This document shows, in pieces, positions 34,222-43,499 of a stretch of 64,000 bases of DNA. The notes beneath the pieces were generated by a model, which did not search any database, was not told where the DNA came from, and was given only the letters and a program-made list of their open reading frames with translations. The stretch covers positions 34,135 through 98,134 of the forward strand of contig CAZQOI010000003.1 of NCBI GenBank assembly GCA_964594905.1. The letters are read 5' to 3'. This DNA comes from Granulosicoccus sp964594905. Its GTDB lineage: Bacteria; Pseudomonadota; Gammaproteobacteria; Granulosicoccales; Granulosicoccaceae. Made by a program: the position numbers and the translations under genes. Numbering within the stretch: the stretch's first letter is position 1; each line of letters starts with the position of its first letter.

Positions 34222-34988
34222 ATATCAGTAGAAATGTAGTTGCAGGTATTCTGACTGGTGCTGTATTGCTGCTGCCTGTGTCAACAAGCTTTGCCGCTGG
34301 TAGTGGATTCGCCTTGGAATCTCCACGTATCGATCAAGGTAATGAGAAGTCGCTTCAACGTGGCGCTCAAGCCTTTGTCAACTATTGCATGGGTTGTCAT
34401 ACGGCCGGTTACCAACGCTACAGCCGCTTGGCACAGGATCTTGGTTTGTCCGAAGAAGATGTATCGGCTAACTTGATCTTCACAACAGACGAAGCTGGCG
34501 AACGCACCAAAGTGGGTTCCCTAATGACCAATAATATGACTGAGGACTATGCCAAGAAAGCCTTTGGCGTTATTCCGCCAAATCTGTCATTGACTGCTCG
34601 TTCACGAGGCGTCGACTGGATCTACACCTACTTGAAGACTTACTACGTCGACCCTGATAAACCGGGCGGTGGGGTCAATAACCTTGTTTATCCTGGTACT
34701 GCGATGCCACATGTGTTGTGGGAACAACAAGGCTGGCAAGCGCCTGTTTACGGTGAAGAGCAGAACGGCGTCACACCACTTGTTGGTGTTCAGCTCGAAT
34801 CTCCGGGCGCTATGTCGGTAGAGGAATACGATGCATTAGCAGCGGATATCACCAACTTCATGGCGTATGTGGCTGACCCGATAAAACTGACCCGACATCG
34901 TATCGGGATGTGGGTAATGTTGTTTCTGTTTGGTCTGTTAGCGGTTACTTATTTCTTGAAGAAGGAATACTGGAAGGACGTTGTATAG
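34215..34988 (+). CDS. petC: Ubiquinol-cytochrome c reductase, cytochrome c1
   Basis: 257 residues from the ATG at 34215 (GAGAGGG upstream); the longer open frame inside petB is not used. Signal peptide cut near SFAA, heme motif CMGCH (YCMGCHTAGYQRYS), the axial Met ligand in the later part (PGTAMPHVLWE), and a C-terminal membrane anchor (about 230-250). Third gene of the bc1 operon. Confidence 0.96.
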   Translation: MVNISRNVVAGILTGAVLLLPVSTSFAAGSGFALESPRIDQGNEKSLQRGAQAFVNYCMGCHTAGYQRYSRLAQDLGLSEEDVSANLIFTTDEAGERTKVGSLMTNNMTEDYAKKAFGVIPPNLSLTARSRGVDWIYTYLKTYYVDPDKPGGGVNNLVYPGTAMPHVLWEQQGWQAPVYGEEQNGVTPLVGVQLESPGAMSVEEYDALAADITNFMAYVADPIKLTRHRIGMWVMLFLFGLLAVTYFLKKEYWKDVV

Positions 34989-34997
34989 CAGCGACTC

Positions 34998-35570
34998 ATG
35001 AGCGCTGGCATCGTGCTTTACGCGGACGCGGTGAGCCTTGAGAGCCACCGCGTCCGTCTAGTGCTCAATGAGAAAGGTGTTGCTGCAGACATTGTCTGGG
35101 TGGACACCGAAAATCCGTCAGCAGAGCTTCTGGATGCCACAGGTCAGACCACAGTCCCAGCGCTTATTGATCGCGACTTGGCCCTGTACGATGCTCGCGT
35201 AATCATCGATTACCTGGACGAGCGCTACCCACACCCGCCTTTGATGCCTATCGACCCTGTATCTCGGGCCAAAACTCGTCTGGCACTTTTTCGCATAGAG
35301 TCTGATTGGCTGAGTCTGGCTGATCAGCCGCAGGCGCTGGCAGAATCACTCTGTGTCGCTAGCGATGTATTCGAGGCGATGCCGTTTTTTCTGAGTGAAG
35401 ACTATTCAATTCTTGACGCCTCACTTGCCCCGCTATTGTGGCGGCTTACCTCTTGTGGCATCGTATTGCCGAACACGGCGAAATCGATCATGGACTATGC
35501 CAACAATCAGTTTTCTCGGCAGGGGTTTCAAGCCAGCTTGTCCGATCATGAACGGCTCATGAAATCGTGA
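34998..35570 (+). CDS. sspA: Stringent starvation protein A
   Basis: 190 residues. GST-like fold without GST activity: thioredoxin-like half (SLESHRVRLVLNEKGV, TTVPALIDRDLALYDARVI) followed by the helical half. Binds RNA polymerase and affects stationary-phase and acid-tolerance genes. petABC-sspA-sspB is a common gammaproteobacterial order. Confidence 0.93.
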   Translation: MSAGIVLYADAVSLESHRVRLVLNEKGVAADIVWVDTENPSAELLDATGQTTVPALIDRDLALYDARVIIDYLDERYPHPPLMPIDPVSRAKTRLALFRIESDWLSLADQPQALAESLCVASDVFEAMPFFLSEDYSILDASLAPLLWRLTSCGIVLPNTAKSIMDYANNQFSRQGFQASLSDHERLMKS

Positions 35571-35593
35571 CAGATGAACCGCCAAAAGGTGAT

Positions 35594-36016
35594 ATGACGT
35601 CCAGTCGCCCATATCTGATCCGTGCCTTATATGAATGGATCGTCGATAACGGGTTTACACCTTACATGCTGGTGGACACCGCACAAGATGTTGTGGAGGT
35701 GCCGCGTGCCTTTGTCGAAAATGGTCGAATTATCCTTAACATCAGTCCGGAGGCAACGCACAGTCTGGTATTGGGTAACGATGCAGTTACCTTTAATGCA
35801 CGTTTCAGTGGTACGGCGATGGATGTGCATGTGCCGGTAACCAGTGTGCTGGCTATCTATGCTCGAGAAAACGGTCAAGGCATGATGTTTGGTGACCAGG
35901 AAGACACACCACCTGAGCCAGGCCCAGGGCCTGGATCTGTGCCTGGAAAGATCAAGGAAGAGGTACTCAAAGCTCCCCCTGAGGTCAAGAAGCCGAATCT
36001 CAAGATTGTTAAGTAG
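35594..36016 (+). CDS. sspB: ClpXP adaptor SspB
   Basis: 140 residues from the ATG at 35594, which has AAAGGTG just upstream and gives the family start (RPYLIRALYEWIVDNGFTP). A GTG at 35567 overlapping sspA would add nine residues. Core motifs: GRIILNISPEATHSLVLGND and SVLAIYARENGQGMMF. A Pro/Gly-rich linker ends in KKPNLKIVK, the ClpX-docking tail. Delivers ssrA-tagged proteins to ClpXP. Confidence 0.93.
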   Translation: MTSSRPYLIRALYEWIVDNGFTPYMLVDTAQDVVEVPRAFVENGRIILNISPEATHSLVLGNDAVTFNARFSGTAMDVHVPVTSVLAIYARENGQGMMFGDQEDTPPEPGPGPGSVPGKIKEEVLKAPPEVKKPNLKIVK

Positions 36017-36029
36017 GATTGTTGATCTT

Positions 36030-36395
36030 TCAATCGAATTCGATTGCGTCTTGCACCCAGTCTACTGAGACCTTATCGCCATCGGGTTTTATGCCGATGA
36101 CATCAAATCTTACCGGGCTGTCGCAGACCTTGTGTTTCTGCAACCAAGCGAGCGCCGTAACACCAAGCTTCTTGCGTTTGTTAGCGTCGACGCTGTCAAT
36201 AGCACTGCCAAAGTCATCACGTCTTCGGTAACGTACTTCGACAAAGACAATGGTGGTTCTGTCAGGTGTCAGAACGACAAGATCCAATTCGCCGCAGCGA
36301 CGATTGAAATTTTGATCAAGCCGCGAGTAACCACGCTTGATGAGGAATTCCAGAGCTAAGGCTTCTGCGGCATTGCCATGTTGTCGTGCTTGCAT
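36030..36395 (-). CDS. yraN: YraN family endonuclease-like protein (UPF0102)
   Basis: 121 residues. Nuclease-like core of the family: GNAAEALALEFLIKRGY, NFNRRCGELDLVVL, TIVFVEVRYRRRDDFG. The E-D-ExK arrangement resembles Holliday-junction resolvases, but activity is not established for most members. Follows lpoA, as in E. coli (yraM-yraN). Confidence 0.93.
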   Translation of the reverse strand: MQARQHGNAAEALALEFLIKRGYSRLDQNFNRRCGELDLVVLTPDRTTIVFVEVRYRRRDDFGSAIDSVDANKRKKLGVTALAWLQKHKVCDSPVRFDVIGIKPDGDKVSVDWVQDAIEFD

Positions 36396-36448
36396 ATCGA
36401 CGTCCTTGTCAATGTTGGGTACTGCGAGTACTGCTTTGTTGAGTACTG

Positions 36449-38398
36449 TCAGTTCAGGGAGCCTGATTGAATCTGATCTAGTGGTGGCGCTTCAAGACGT
36501 TCTACCGGTTGCGATATTCCTTCCTGATACTGTGCCCAATCTAGATGCCGAGTGATACGCCCATCGCGTGCCAATTCAAGATCTCCTGTATACCCTTCCA
36601 GCCGCTTGCCTTCGCTGATGGCGTCCAGATTAACGATAATTCGATAGGCGTCTGCACCGAGTGCATACAATTTTGCGTAAATGCCATCAGCGTTGTCGAA
36701 GTTCGCCAGTATTTCCTGACGCAGTGGATCGTTCTGCAAAGATTTTCTCAATATCCAAGGCGCTTCCGGGTAGTAAATACTGTTCAGATCTCGATTGTTC
36801 TTTTGATCGTCCTCAGTGGATGCAACTCTTGAAGTACCAATGCGAGTTACGCCACTGGCATGAAAAAAGTCGAGCTGTGGACGTACTGAACGGGCTTGTT
36901 CAGACGTAATTGCGAGGAAGACCACATCAACATCATTACGAATTGACGGTTCGAAAAACAACCTTTCTCCAAGCACACTGCTAAGTGCGCGAAAGCGTTG
37001 GTCACTGGCGGTGATCTTCAGTGCATCCTTGATCTCTTCGGAATAGTCGTACTTGTCTTTCTCAAGTACCGCGACATGCACAACGTCACCGCCGTACTGA
37101 AACATGGTGTCTTGAAAGGCACGTGCTTCGCGATCACCACGTGAGTCATCCGATTGCAGTACCACTGCATTAGTTAATGATAAAGCGATTGCGCGTGATG
37201 CAGCCGCACGTGCTTCGTCTTCCGGCGATAAACCAAACTGAATGACGTTACTGGTTTCGCCGCGGGCTGTTTGCGTGTCTACTGTGTTTAGCGTCAGTGT
37301 AGGTACGGGTATTTTTCTTTGTGTAACGATCGCTGATACTGCCTGTTTGCGCAGCGGGCCAATAATCGCATTAGCCCCATCACTGATTGCATTTTCATAA
37401 GCGGTTCGCGCAAACGCTGGGTTGTCACCGACATCGTAGAAGCGCAGCCGAGGGACCAGTTGACGACTGCGTGACTGTTCGTAGGCGGCGACCATGCCAT
37501 CGCGAATGGCTGCTGATACTGTTGCAGTATTGCTTCCCGAAAACGGAAGTAACACAGCAATCTGATTGATTGAGTCACCAGCAACGGTAAAGCCGCCAAA
37601 TTCATCGGGTTCATAAAGCCTTGCCAGAAATGATGCGTTTGCTGGATGATCAGTAAAGCGTTCTTGCCAGCCAGTCAGGGATTCACCACGCTTTAAAGTA
37701 TCGGTTCCACCATCGGCGTATGCCAGAGCCAACTCTATCCAGCCTTGATAGATATCGCTACGAACATTGGTAGTCATGCCACGCAGTGTCGACAGTGATT
37801 GGGTACTGAGCATTTGCCAAATTTGTTCGTGGCTGCGTTCGATGATCGTAGGTTCAACGATTTGCTGCTCAAGCTGGATGCGTGCAATCAATTCGTTATC
37901 GGGATCCTGCAAGGCGCTATAGCTTTGCGCACGCGTTTCATATATGCGTGCTCGATGCAGTGATGACTCGACAGTTTCTGGATCAGGCAAGGCCAGCAGC
38001 GCGTCTTCAGGATTGCCGTCAAACAGTCGGCTTTTAGCTACCAGCACGTCACGGCGGTGTTGTAATTCGACTGTTGTCAATTCCACGGGTACTTGTTCCA
38101 GTTTGTCGACACCGGGTTCGAGCATGGCGCGATCAAAAAGAATTTCCGCGGCAACCAGTAGATAATCCTGACGTTCTTCGGGGTCAGATGCGGACTCGGC
38201 CCGTCTGGTGTAAATGTCAGACGCTGCCAGTGGTTTGCCGTTACGTAGCTGCCGGCGCGCTGACGGGTCTGTTATTCTCGCGAATGTCGGTTCTTCCGGC
38301 AGAGTTGGACCTGTGCTGCCACAGCCAGAAATCAGCAGCGTAGCGCCTAACAAAACTGCGCAACATGCATTCATGTAAGTATTCACTTTTGCACCCAT
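36449..38398 (-). CDS. lpoA: Penicillin-binding-protein activator LpoA
   Basis: 649 residues from the ATG at 38398. Outer-membrane lipoprotein (lipobox LLISGC) that stimulates the PBP1A transpeptidase. The N-terminal half is TPR-like; the C-terminal half (about 270 onward) is a periplasmic-binding-protein-like fold starting QIAVLLPFSGSNTATVSAAI. I choose 38398 because it adds a Lys to the signal n-region; an ATG at 38374 is possible, and one at 38443 would run deep into rsmI. If 38398 is right, its start codon overlaps that of rsmI on the other strand. Confidence 0.9.
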   Translation of the reverse strand: MGAKVNTYMNACCAVLLGATLLISGCGSTGPTLPEEPTFARITDPSARRQLRNGKPLAASDIYTRRAESASDPEERQDYLLVAAEILFDRAMLEPGVDKLEQVPVELTTVELQHRRDVLVAKSRLFDGNPEDALLALPDPETVESSLHRARIYETRAQSYSALQDPDNELIARIQLEQQIVEPTIIERSHEQIWQMLSTQSLSTLRGMTTNVRSDIYQGWIELALAYADGGTDTLKRGESLTGWQERFTDHPANASFLARLYEPDEFGGFTVAGDSINQIAVLLPFSGSNTATVSAAIRDGMVAAYEQSRSRQLVPRLRFYDVGDNPAFARTAYENAISDGANAIIGPLRKQAVSAIVTQRKIPVPTLTLNTVDTQTARGETSNVIQFGLSPEDEARAAASRAIALSLTNAVVLQSDDSRGDREARAFQDTMFQYGGDVVHVAVLEKDKYDYSEEIKDALKITASDQRFRALSSVLGERLFFEPSIRNDVDVVFLAITSEQARSVRPQLDFFHASGVTRIGTSRVASTEDDQKNNRDLNSIYYPEAPWILRKSLQNDPLRQEILANFDNADGIYAKLYALGADAYRIIVNLDAISEGKRLEGYTGDLELARDGRITRHLDWAQYQEGISQPVERLEAPPLDQIQSGSLN

Positions 38399-39254
38399 GT
38401 CGTCTGAGCAATCCCTCTTTATAGTTGCAACCCCCATCGGCAATCGAGATGATCTGTCGAAACGCGCTGTGGAGGTATTGTCAACCGTTGACCGTATTTA
38501 TGCAGAGGATACTCGGCATAGCTTGGCCTTGCTGAAACATTATGGTGTCACAACTCCGGTAGCAGCGTTACACGAACATAATGAACAGACCGAGGCGAAG
38601 CGTATCGCGGTGCAGCTTGCTGCTGGCGGTAGTGCCGCCTTGATCAGTGATGCGGGTACGCCCCTGATCAGTGATCCAGGCTATCGTTTGGTCAGAGCCT
38701 GCCGTGATCACGGCGTAACCGTGTCACCTATACCGGGTCCGTCCGCTCTGACTGCCGCGCTATCGGTCAGCGGGCTGCCGACGGACCGGTTCCAGTTTGT
38801 CGGATTTCCTCCTGCGAAAAGCGCTGCCAGGCAACGATTTCTACAGGAGCTCTCAGGGCTGCCGCATACCGTTGTTCTTTATGAGTCGCCGCATCGAATT
38901 GTTGGCTGTCTGGAGGATCTCCTTGCAAGCTTTGGAACAACGCGGGAGATGGCGTTGGCTAGAGAGTTAACGAAAAAGTTTGAGACTCTTATATCTGGCA
39001 CAGTTGCCGAAGTGCTTGAACGAGTACTTGAGGATTCCGATCAGCAGCGAGGCGAATTTGTCTTGATGATCGCTGGCAAGCTTAGTAACAAGGAAGAGCT
39101 TGGCCAGTCTGCAGAGCAAGTTGATTTGCTCGACAAGACTATAAAAGTGTTGTCGCCACACTTGCCGGCGAAGACCGTTGCTCGATGTGCAGCAGAACTT
39201 GTTGGCGTCACTCGCAAACAAGCTTATGACCGAGCACTTGAGCTTAAAGAGTAA
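38397..39254 (+). CDS. rsmI: 16S rRNA 2'-O-methyltransferase RsmI
   Basis: 285 residues. Methylates C1402 of 16S rRNA together with RsmH, encoded 1.2 kb downstream. Motifs: LFIVATPIGNRDDLSKRA, YAEDTRHSLALLKHYG, ALISDAGTPLISDPGYRLV and the GPSALTAALSVSGLPTDRF segment. No clear Shine-Dalgarno. Divergent from lpoA. Confidence 0.96.
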   Translation: MSSEQSLFIVATPIGNRDDLSKRAVEVLSTVDRIYAEDTRHSLALLKHYGVTTPVAALHEHNEQTEAKRIAVQLAAGGSAALISDAGTPLISDPGYRLVRACRDHGVTVSPIPGPSALTAALSVSGLPTDRFQFVGFPPAKSAARQRFLQELSGLPHTVVLYESPHRIVGCLEDLLASFGTTREMALARELTKKFETLISGTVAEVLERVLEDSDQQRGEFVLMIAGKLSNKEELGQSAEQVDLLDKTIKVLSPHLPAKTVARCAAELVGVTRKQAYDRALELKE

Positions 39255-39280
39255 TGCCCGCTCAGTGATATCATGGCGGC

Positions 39281-39661
<381 letters not shown>

Positions 39662-39908
39662 AACTTTTTCTCGACGTCTGTCCAATCGATATTCCTTATC
39701 TGATCTCCTGAGCTTCGTTCGCTTCGGTGGGTTTGGAGTCGATCTTGATGACGGACAAGCGAGCGCACTTCAATTGCAAATTTTCAGCAACAAATAATTG
39801 TCACCTGCGTGAAATATGCATTTTAATGCAGTTTTAGGTGCTTTAAATTCATATTAATTCTACTAAGTTGTCGTAACTTATTGATTCCAGTACACCCCTA
39901 GGTGGTTT

Positions 39909-39958
39909 CGTAAGTGTTTGTGTTTCCAAGTAAAAACACAGACTTACGTCTCATTTTT
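39909..39958 (+). terminator. Hairpin upstream of the mraZ promoter
   Basis: CGTAAGT (39909-39915) pairs with ACTTACG near 39942-39948, and after a small internal bulge TGTGTTT pairs with AAACACA. TTTTT follows about six bases after the stem. It could stop read-through from rnpB into the division cluster, or be a binding dyad; the offset T-run makes the terminator call tentative. Confidence 0.45.
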
Positions 39959-39960
39959 AA

Positions 39961-39993
39961 TTGACCGTGCAACCGGTGGGTCGTATAGTGGGC
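39961..39993 (+). promoter_or_regulatory. Sigma-70 promoter of mraZ with possible MraZ sites
   Basis: TTGACC (39961-39966), 17-base spacer, TATAGT (39984-39989): a near-consensus housekeeping promoter giving a leader of about 45 bases before mraZ. TGGGT (39977) and TGGGC (39989) resemble the TGGGN repeats MraZ binds in E. coli, but they are 12 bases apart instead of 10. Confidence 0.7.
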
Positions 39994-40040
39994 ACCAGTG
40001 CAAAAACGTGTTGGCAAGTGGAACTTCAACGCCAAAGATA

Positions 40041-40502
40041 ATGCGATTTCGGGGTATCACAAAGCTTAGCGTCGACGCGAAAGGTCGAGTCGCCGTGCCG
40101 AAAGCTCATCGGGATCGTCTGCAAAAGGACGGTATCCGGGAGTTGGTGGTGACGGCTGATCCATCGCGTTGCCTGCTGGTTTACCCGACGCCAATCTGGC
40201 ATGAGATCGAGGAAAAGCTCATTGCAATTCCGAACTCTTCGCCACAGGCAAGAATGTTTCAGCGTTTGTATGTCGGTTACGCCACGGATATTGAGCTCGA
40301 CAGCACAGGTCGGATTCTGTTGCCGGCTGAGCTTCGGGAATATGCGGGCATAGATCGAAAGGCTGTACTGATAGGTCAGGGTAAGAAGTTTGAGCTGTGG
40401 GATGAGCGAACCTGGGAAGTGGAATCGGATAACTGGAAAAACCAGGTCAACGATCTCGACGCCTCAGAGCTGCCTACAGAGCTTCAGAATATTTCGTTTT
40501 AA
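40041..40502 (+). CDS. mraZ: Transcriptional regulator MraZ
   Basis: 153 residues from the ATG at 40041 (E. coli 152); the frame is open further upstream but the family begins MRFRGITKLSVDAKGRVAVP. Two SpoVT/AbrB-type repeats, each with a DAKGR/DSTGR-like motif (SVDAKGRVAVPKAHR and ELDSTGRILLPAELR). Represses the dcw operon. Its ribosome site is weak. Confidence 0.95.
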   Translation: MRFRGITKLSVDAKGRVAVPKAHRDRLQKDGIRELVVTADPSRCLLVYPTPIWHEIEEKLIAIPNSSPQARMFQRLYVGYATDIELDSTGRILLPAELREYAGIDRKAVLIGQGKKFELWDERTWEVESDNWKNQVNDLDASELPTELQNISF

Positions 40503-40505
40503 AAC

Positions 40506-41474
40506 ATGTCGACCGTCGACAAGGCGGCAGGGCCCAGTCATGTCTCAGTTTTGCTGCACGAAGCAGTCGAGGCATTGGCACTAGAGCCCAGTGGGTTGTA
40601 CATCGATGCCACTTACGGGCGCGGTGGACACAGTAGTTTGCTGATGGATCAGCTAGGGGGTGAAGGTCGCTTGCTCGCACTGGATCGAGATCCAGATGCG
40701 GTTGCAGATGCACGTCAGCGTTTTGCTGACGAGGCGCGCTTCACGTGTGTGCAATGCAATTTTGGTGAGATGGAAACAGTTGTGAGCGACCTTGGTTGGG
40801 CAGGTCAGGTTAATGGTGTGTTGATGGACCTTGGTGTCTCATCGCCACAGCTTGACGTTGCTGCGCGCGGATTCAGTTTCAATCACGATGCGCCTTTGGA
40901 CATGCGTATGGATCCGGGTGTCGGCGAGTCGGCGGCTGAGTGGCTGGCAAAAGTTGATGAAGCAGAGCTTGCCCTGGTACTTAAAACGCTGGGTGATGAG
41001 CGCTATGCACGGCGTATTGCCAAAGCCATCGTGTTGGCCCGTGCCACTTCGCCAATTACACGAACCGTTCAGCTAGCGGAGATCATCAAACTCGCTCATC
41101 CTCGTTGGGAGCGTCACCATCACCCTGCAACTCGAAGCTTTCAGGCTATTCGCATTCGAGTTAATCGCGAGCTTGAAGCTATTGAGTTGGCGATAGCGCA
41201 AGCGGCGAATGTTCTCGCAGATGGTGGGCGATTATCAGTGATCAGTTTTCATTCGCTGGAGGATCGTCTTGTCAAACGATCCTTGCGTACACCGCCACCC
41301 AACCCAAACATTCCACGTGGTCTGCCTGTGGATGTTGATGCAGCCCGTCGCGATCACCCTTGGAGAGTCCTGGCCAAGCCTGCCAAGCCATCGGCTGACG
41401 AAGTGTCGAGGAACCCACGATCACGCAGCGCTACCCTTCGCGTTGCCGAACGTGTTGCGAGATTAGCGGCGTGA
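40506..41474 (+). CDS. rsmH: 16S rRNA N4-methyltransferase RsmH (MraW)
   Basis: 322 residues. Methylates N4 of C1402 in 16S rRNA. SAM-binding motifs: HVSVLLHEAVEAL, YIDATYGRGGHSSLLMDQLG, NGVLMDLGVSSPQLDVAARG, and RVNRELEAIE with the SFHSLEDRLVKR segment. Starts 3 bases after mraZ and overlaps ftsL by four bases. Confidence 0.97.
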   Translation: MSTVDKAAGPSHVSVLLHEAVEALALEPSGLYIDATYGRGGHSSLLMDQLGGEGRLLALDRDPDAVADARQRFADEARFTCVQCNFGEMETVVSDLGWAGQVNGVLMDLGVSSPQLDVAARGFSFNHDAPLDMRMDPGVGESAAEWLAKVDEAELALVLKTLGDERYARRIAKAIVLARATSPITRTVQLAEIIKLAHPRWERHHHPATRSFQAIRIRVNRELEAIELAIAQAANVLADGGRLSVISFHSLEDRLVKRSLRTPPPNPNIPRGLPVDVDAARRDHPWRVLAKPAKPSADEVSRNPRSRSATLRVAERVARLAA

Positions 41475-41752
41475 ACAGTACGGATATGCCAACAGTCCTG
41501 TTGCTTGCTTTGCTAGCTGCCTTGTGCGGCAGCACGGCAGTGGCGGTTGTGTACAGCAAGCACCTGAGTCGTCAAGCCTATGCAGAGATCAGTGCCGATC
41601 AAAAAGCTATTGATGAACTGGATGTTCAGTGGAGTCAGTTGCAGATAGAAGAAAGCACGTTTTCTGAACATGGACTTGTTGAACGTACCGCCGAGGAACG
41701 GTTGGGTATGGTTTTCCCGGGCCTTGATGGCTCCATCATGATTGCGCGATAA
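41471..41752 (+). CDS. ftsL: Cell division protein FtsL
   Basis: 93 residues, E. coli-like size. Short N-terminus, one transmembrane helix (about 8-28), then a leucine-zipper-type coiled coil (AYAEISADQKAIDELDVQWS). Forms a complex with FtsB and FtsQ. GTG start overlapping the rsmH stop (GTGA). Identified mainly by position, size and topology, as usual for this fast-evolving protein. Confidence 0.9.
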   Translation: MNSTDMPTVLLLALLAALCGSTAVAVVYSKHLSRQAYAEISADQKAIDELDVQWSQLQIEESTFSEHGLVERTAEERLGMVFPGLDGSIMIAR

Positions 41753-41762
41753 CACTTGAACT

Positions 41763-43499
41763 ATGGCTAAACGCAGTCGACAAGATATTCAAAACAGTTG
41801 GGGTATGCGCCGCAACCTTGTGCTGTTCGGGTTTTTCGCTCTTGGTTCAGTGCTGATACTGCGCGCCATGTTTTTGCAGGTGCTGGATCATGACTTCTAC
41901 CGTGGCGAAGGTAACGCTCGGCAGCAACGCACGATAGAAATTGCATCACACCGTGGCAAGTTGACGGATCGGGCAGGCGCACCTTTAGCGATCAGTACGC
42001 CGATTCAAACGCTGTGGGGTGTGCCAGCGAAGTTACAGACTCAACCGGCGGCTATGCGTGAAGTTGCATCGATTCTTGGCATCGATGGCGATGCGCTTAA
42101 CGAGCGTATAGCCAAGTCGGTCGATCGCGGTCGCGAATTCATTTACATCAAACGCCATGTAACGCCACAGCTGGTAGATAAGGTAATGCAGCTGCGCGTT
42201 GCCGATCTTTCGGTCAAGCGTGAATACCGCCGTTATTATCCAAGTGGTAGTGCGGCGTCACATCTTATTGGTTTTACCGATATCGATGATCATGGGCGTG
42301 AAGGTTTGGAGATGGCCTATGACCAATGGTTATCTGGTAAGCCAGGTACGCGTCGAGTGGTACGTGATCTCAATGGTCGTGAGATCACTGGCATGGACGT
42401 CGTTGATCCTGCTATTCCCGGTAAAGATTTACGTCTCAGTATCGACAAACAATTGCAGTACTTTGCCGATCGCGCCTTGATAGACGCAGTCAATAAAAAT
42501 GATGCTGAGTCGGCGTCCGTGGTCGTCATGGATGTGCGCACGGGCGAAGTTATGGCGATGGCCAATTTTCCGTCTTATAACCCAAATGATGTCAGTGATC
42601 GCAGTGGTGGGCGTCAACGCAACCGAACCATCACCGACGTTTTCGAACCTGGTTCGACAATGAAACCGTTCACGATTGCGGCAGCACTCGACTCTGGCGA
42701 TTTCAAAGAGGAAGATATCGTATATACCTCGCCGGGTTACTACACGATCGGCAAGTATCAAATCAGTGATACCAAGGATCACGGTTGGCTGGACCTGCGC
42801 GGTATTGTCAAAAGATCAAGTAATGTTGGTGTCAGTAAAGTCGCAACACAGTTGGACCCTGAACAGATGTGGTCGGTGTTTGATTCCTTCGGCTTTGGAC
42901 GGCCACCGGGTAGTGAATTTCCGGGTGAGGTGGCTGGATATTTTAATCATCCAACGCTTTGGCATCACGTTGAACAGGCTAGTGTGTCTTACGGTTATGG
43001 TATTTCGGTATCAGCACTGCAATTGGTCAGAGCATATTCGGCGCTTGCCAATGAAGGCATCATGCCAGGCGTATCTTTTCTCGCAGTTGATGAGCCCGAT
43101 GCAGGGCAACGTGTTATTGATGGCCACATAGCTCGCGCGGTAAACAGCATGTTGGAGTCAGTGGTCACCGATGGAACGGGTCATCGCGCGGCCATCCCCG
43201 GGTACCGAGTGGCCGGTAAGACGGGCACCTCGCACCAGTCACAATCTGGTGGTTATGCTGAGGACAGATACGTCTCTGTTTTTGCAGGCTTCGCACCGGT
43301 ATCTGATCCTGAGCTCGCGGCAGTTGTTGTTGTGCATGATCCAAAGGCAGGCGAGCACTTTGGTAGTGTCGTCTCCGCTCCGATATTCGCTGAGGTGATG
43401 TCACATGCATTACGTCTTGGCGGTATTGAACCTGACGACATTGACGACCGGCGAGCTGACGTGGGTTTAATGTTGCGCGATGCTGGTGATCGCTCATGA
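41763..43499 (+). CDS. ftsI: Division-specific transpeptidase FtsI (PBP3)
   Basis: 578 residues. Membrane anchor near the start (about 18-38), pedestal domain, then a transpeptidase with SxxK (EPGSTMKPF), SxN (KRSSNVGVSK) and KTG (VAGKTGTSHQ). Cross-links septal peptidoglycan with FtsW. The stop overlaps the murE ATG by four bases. Confidence 0.96.
   Translation: MAKRSRQDIQNSWGMRRNLVLFGFFALGSVLILRAMFLQVLDHDFYRGEGNARQQRTIEIASHRGKLTDRAGAPLAISTPIQTLWGVPAKLQTQPAAMREVASILGIDGDALNERIAKSVDRGREFIYIKRHVTPQLVDKVMQLRVADLSVKREYRRYYPSGSAASHLIGFTDIDDHGREGLEMAYDQWLSGKPGTRRVVRDLNGREITGMDVVDPAIPGKDLRLSIDKQLQYFADRALIDAVNKNDAESASVVVMDVRTGEVMAMANFPSYNPNDVSDRSGGRQRNRTITDVFEPGSTMKPFTIAAALDSGDFKEEDIVYTSPGYYTIGKYQISDTKDHGWLDLRGIVKRSSNVGVSKVATQLDPEQMWSVFDSFGFGRPPGSEFPGEVAGYFNHPTLWHHVEQASVSYGYGISVSALQLVRAYSALANEGIMPGVSFLAVDEPDAGQRVIDGHIARAVNSMLESVVTDGTGHRAAIPGYRVAGKTGTSHQSQSGGYAEDRYVSVFAGFAPVSDPELAAVVVVHDPKAGEHFGSVVSAPIFAEVMSHALRLGGIEPDDIDDRRADVGLMLRDAGDRS

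Larger units (their letters stand above)
39662..40040. other. 379-base AT-rich region between rnpB and mraZ
   Basis: No credible gene; a minus-strand frame across it lies mostly antisense to rnpB. A T-run directly follows the rnpB 3' stem. The right part holds a hairpin (39909-39948) and the mraZ promoter (39961-39989). The centre (39780-39900) is noticeably AT-rich and I see nothing else in it. Confidence 0.6.

Noticed and set aside
38399..38443. lpoA start at 38443
   Set aside because: It would overlap rsmI by 47 bases and place the lipobox far from the N-terminus.
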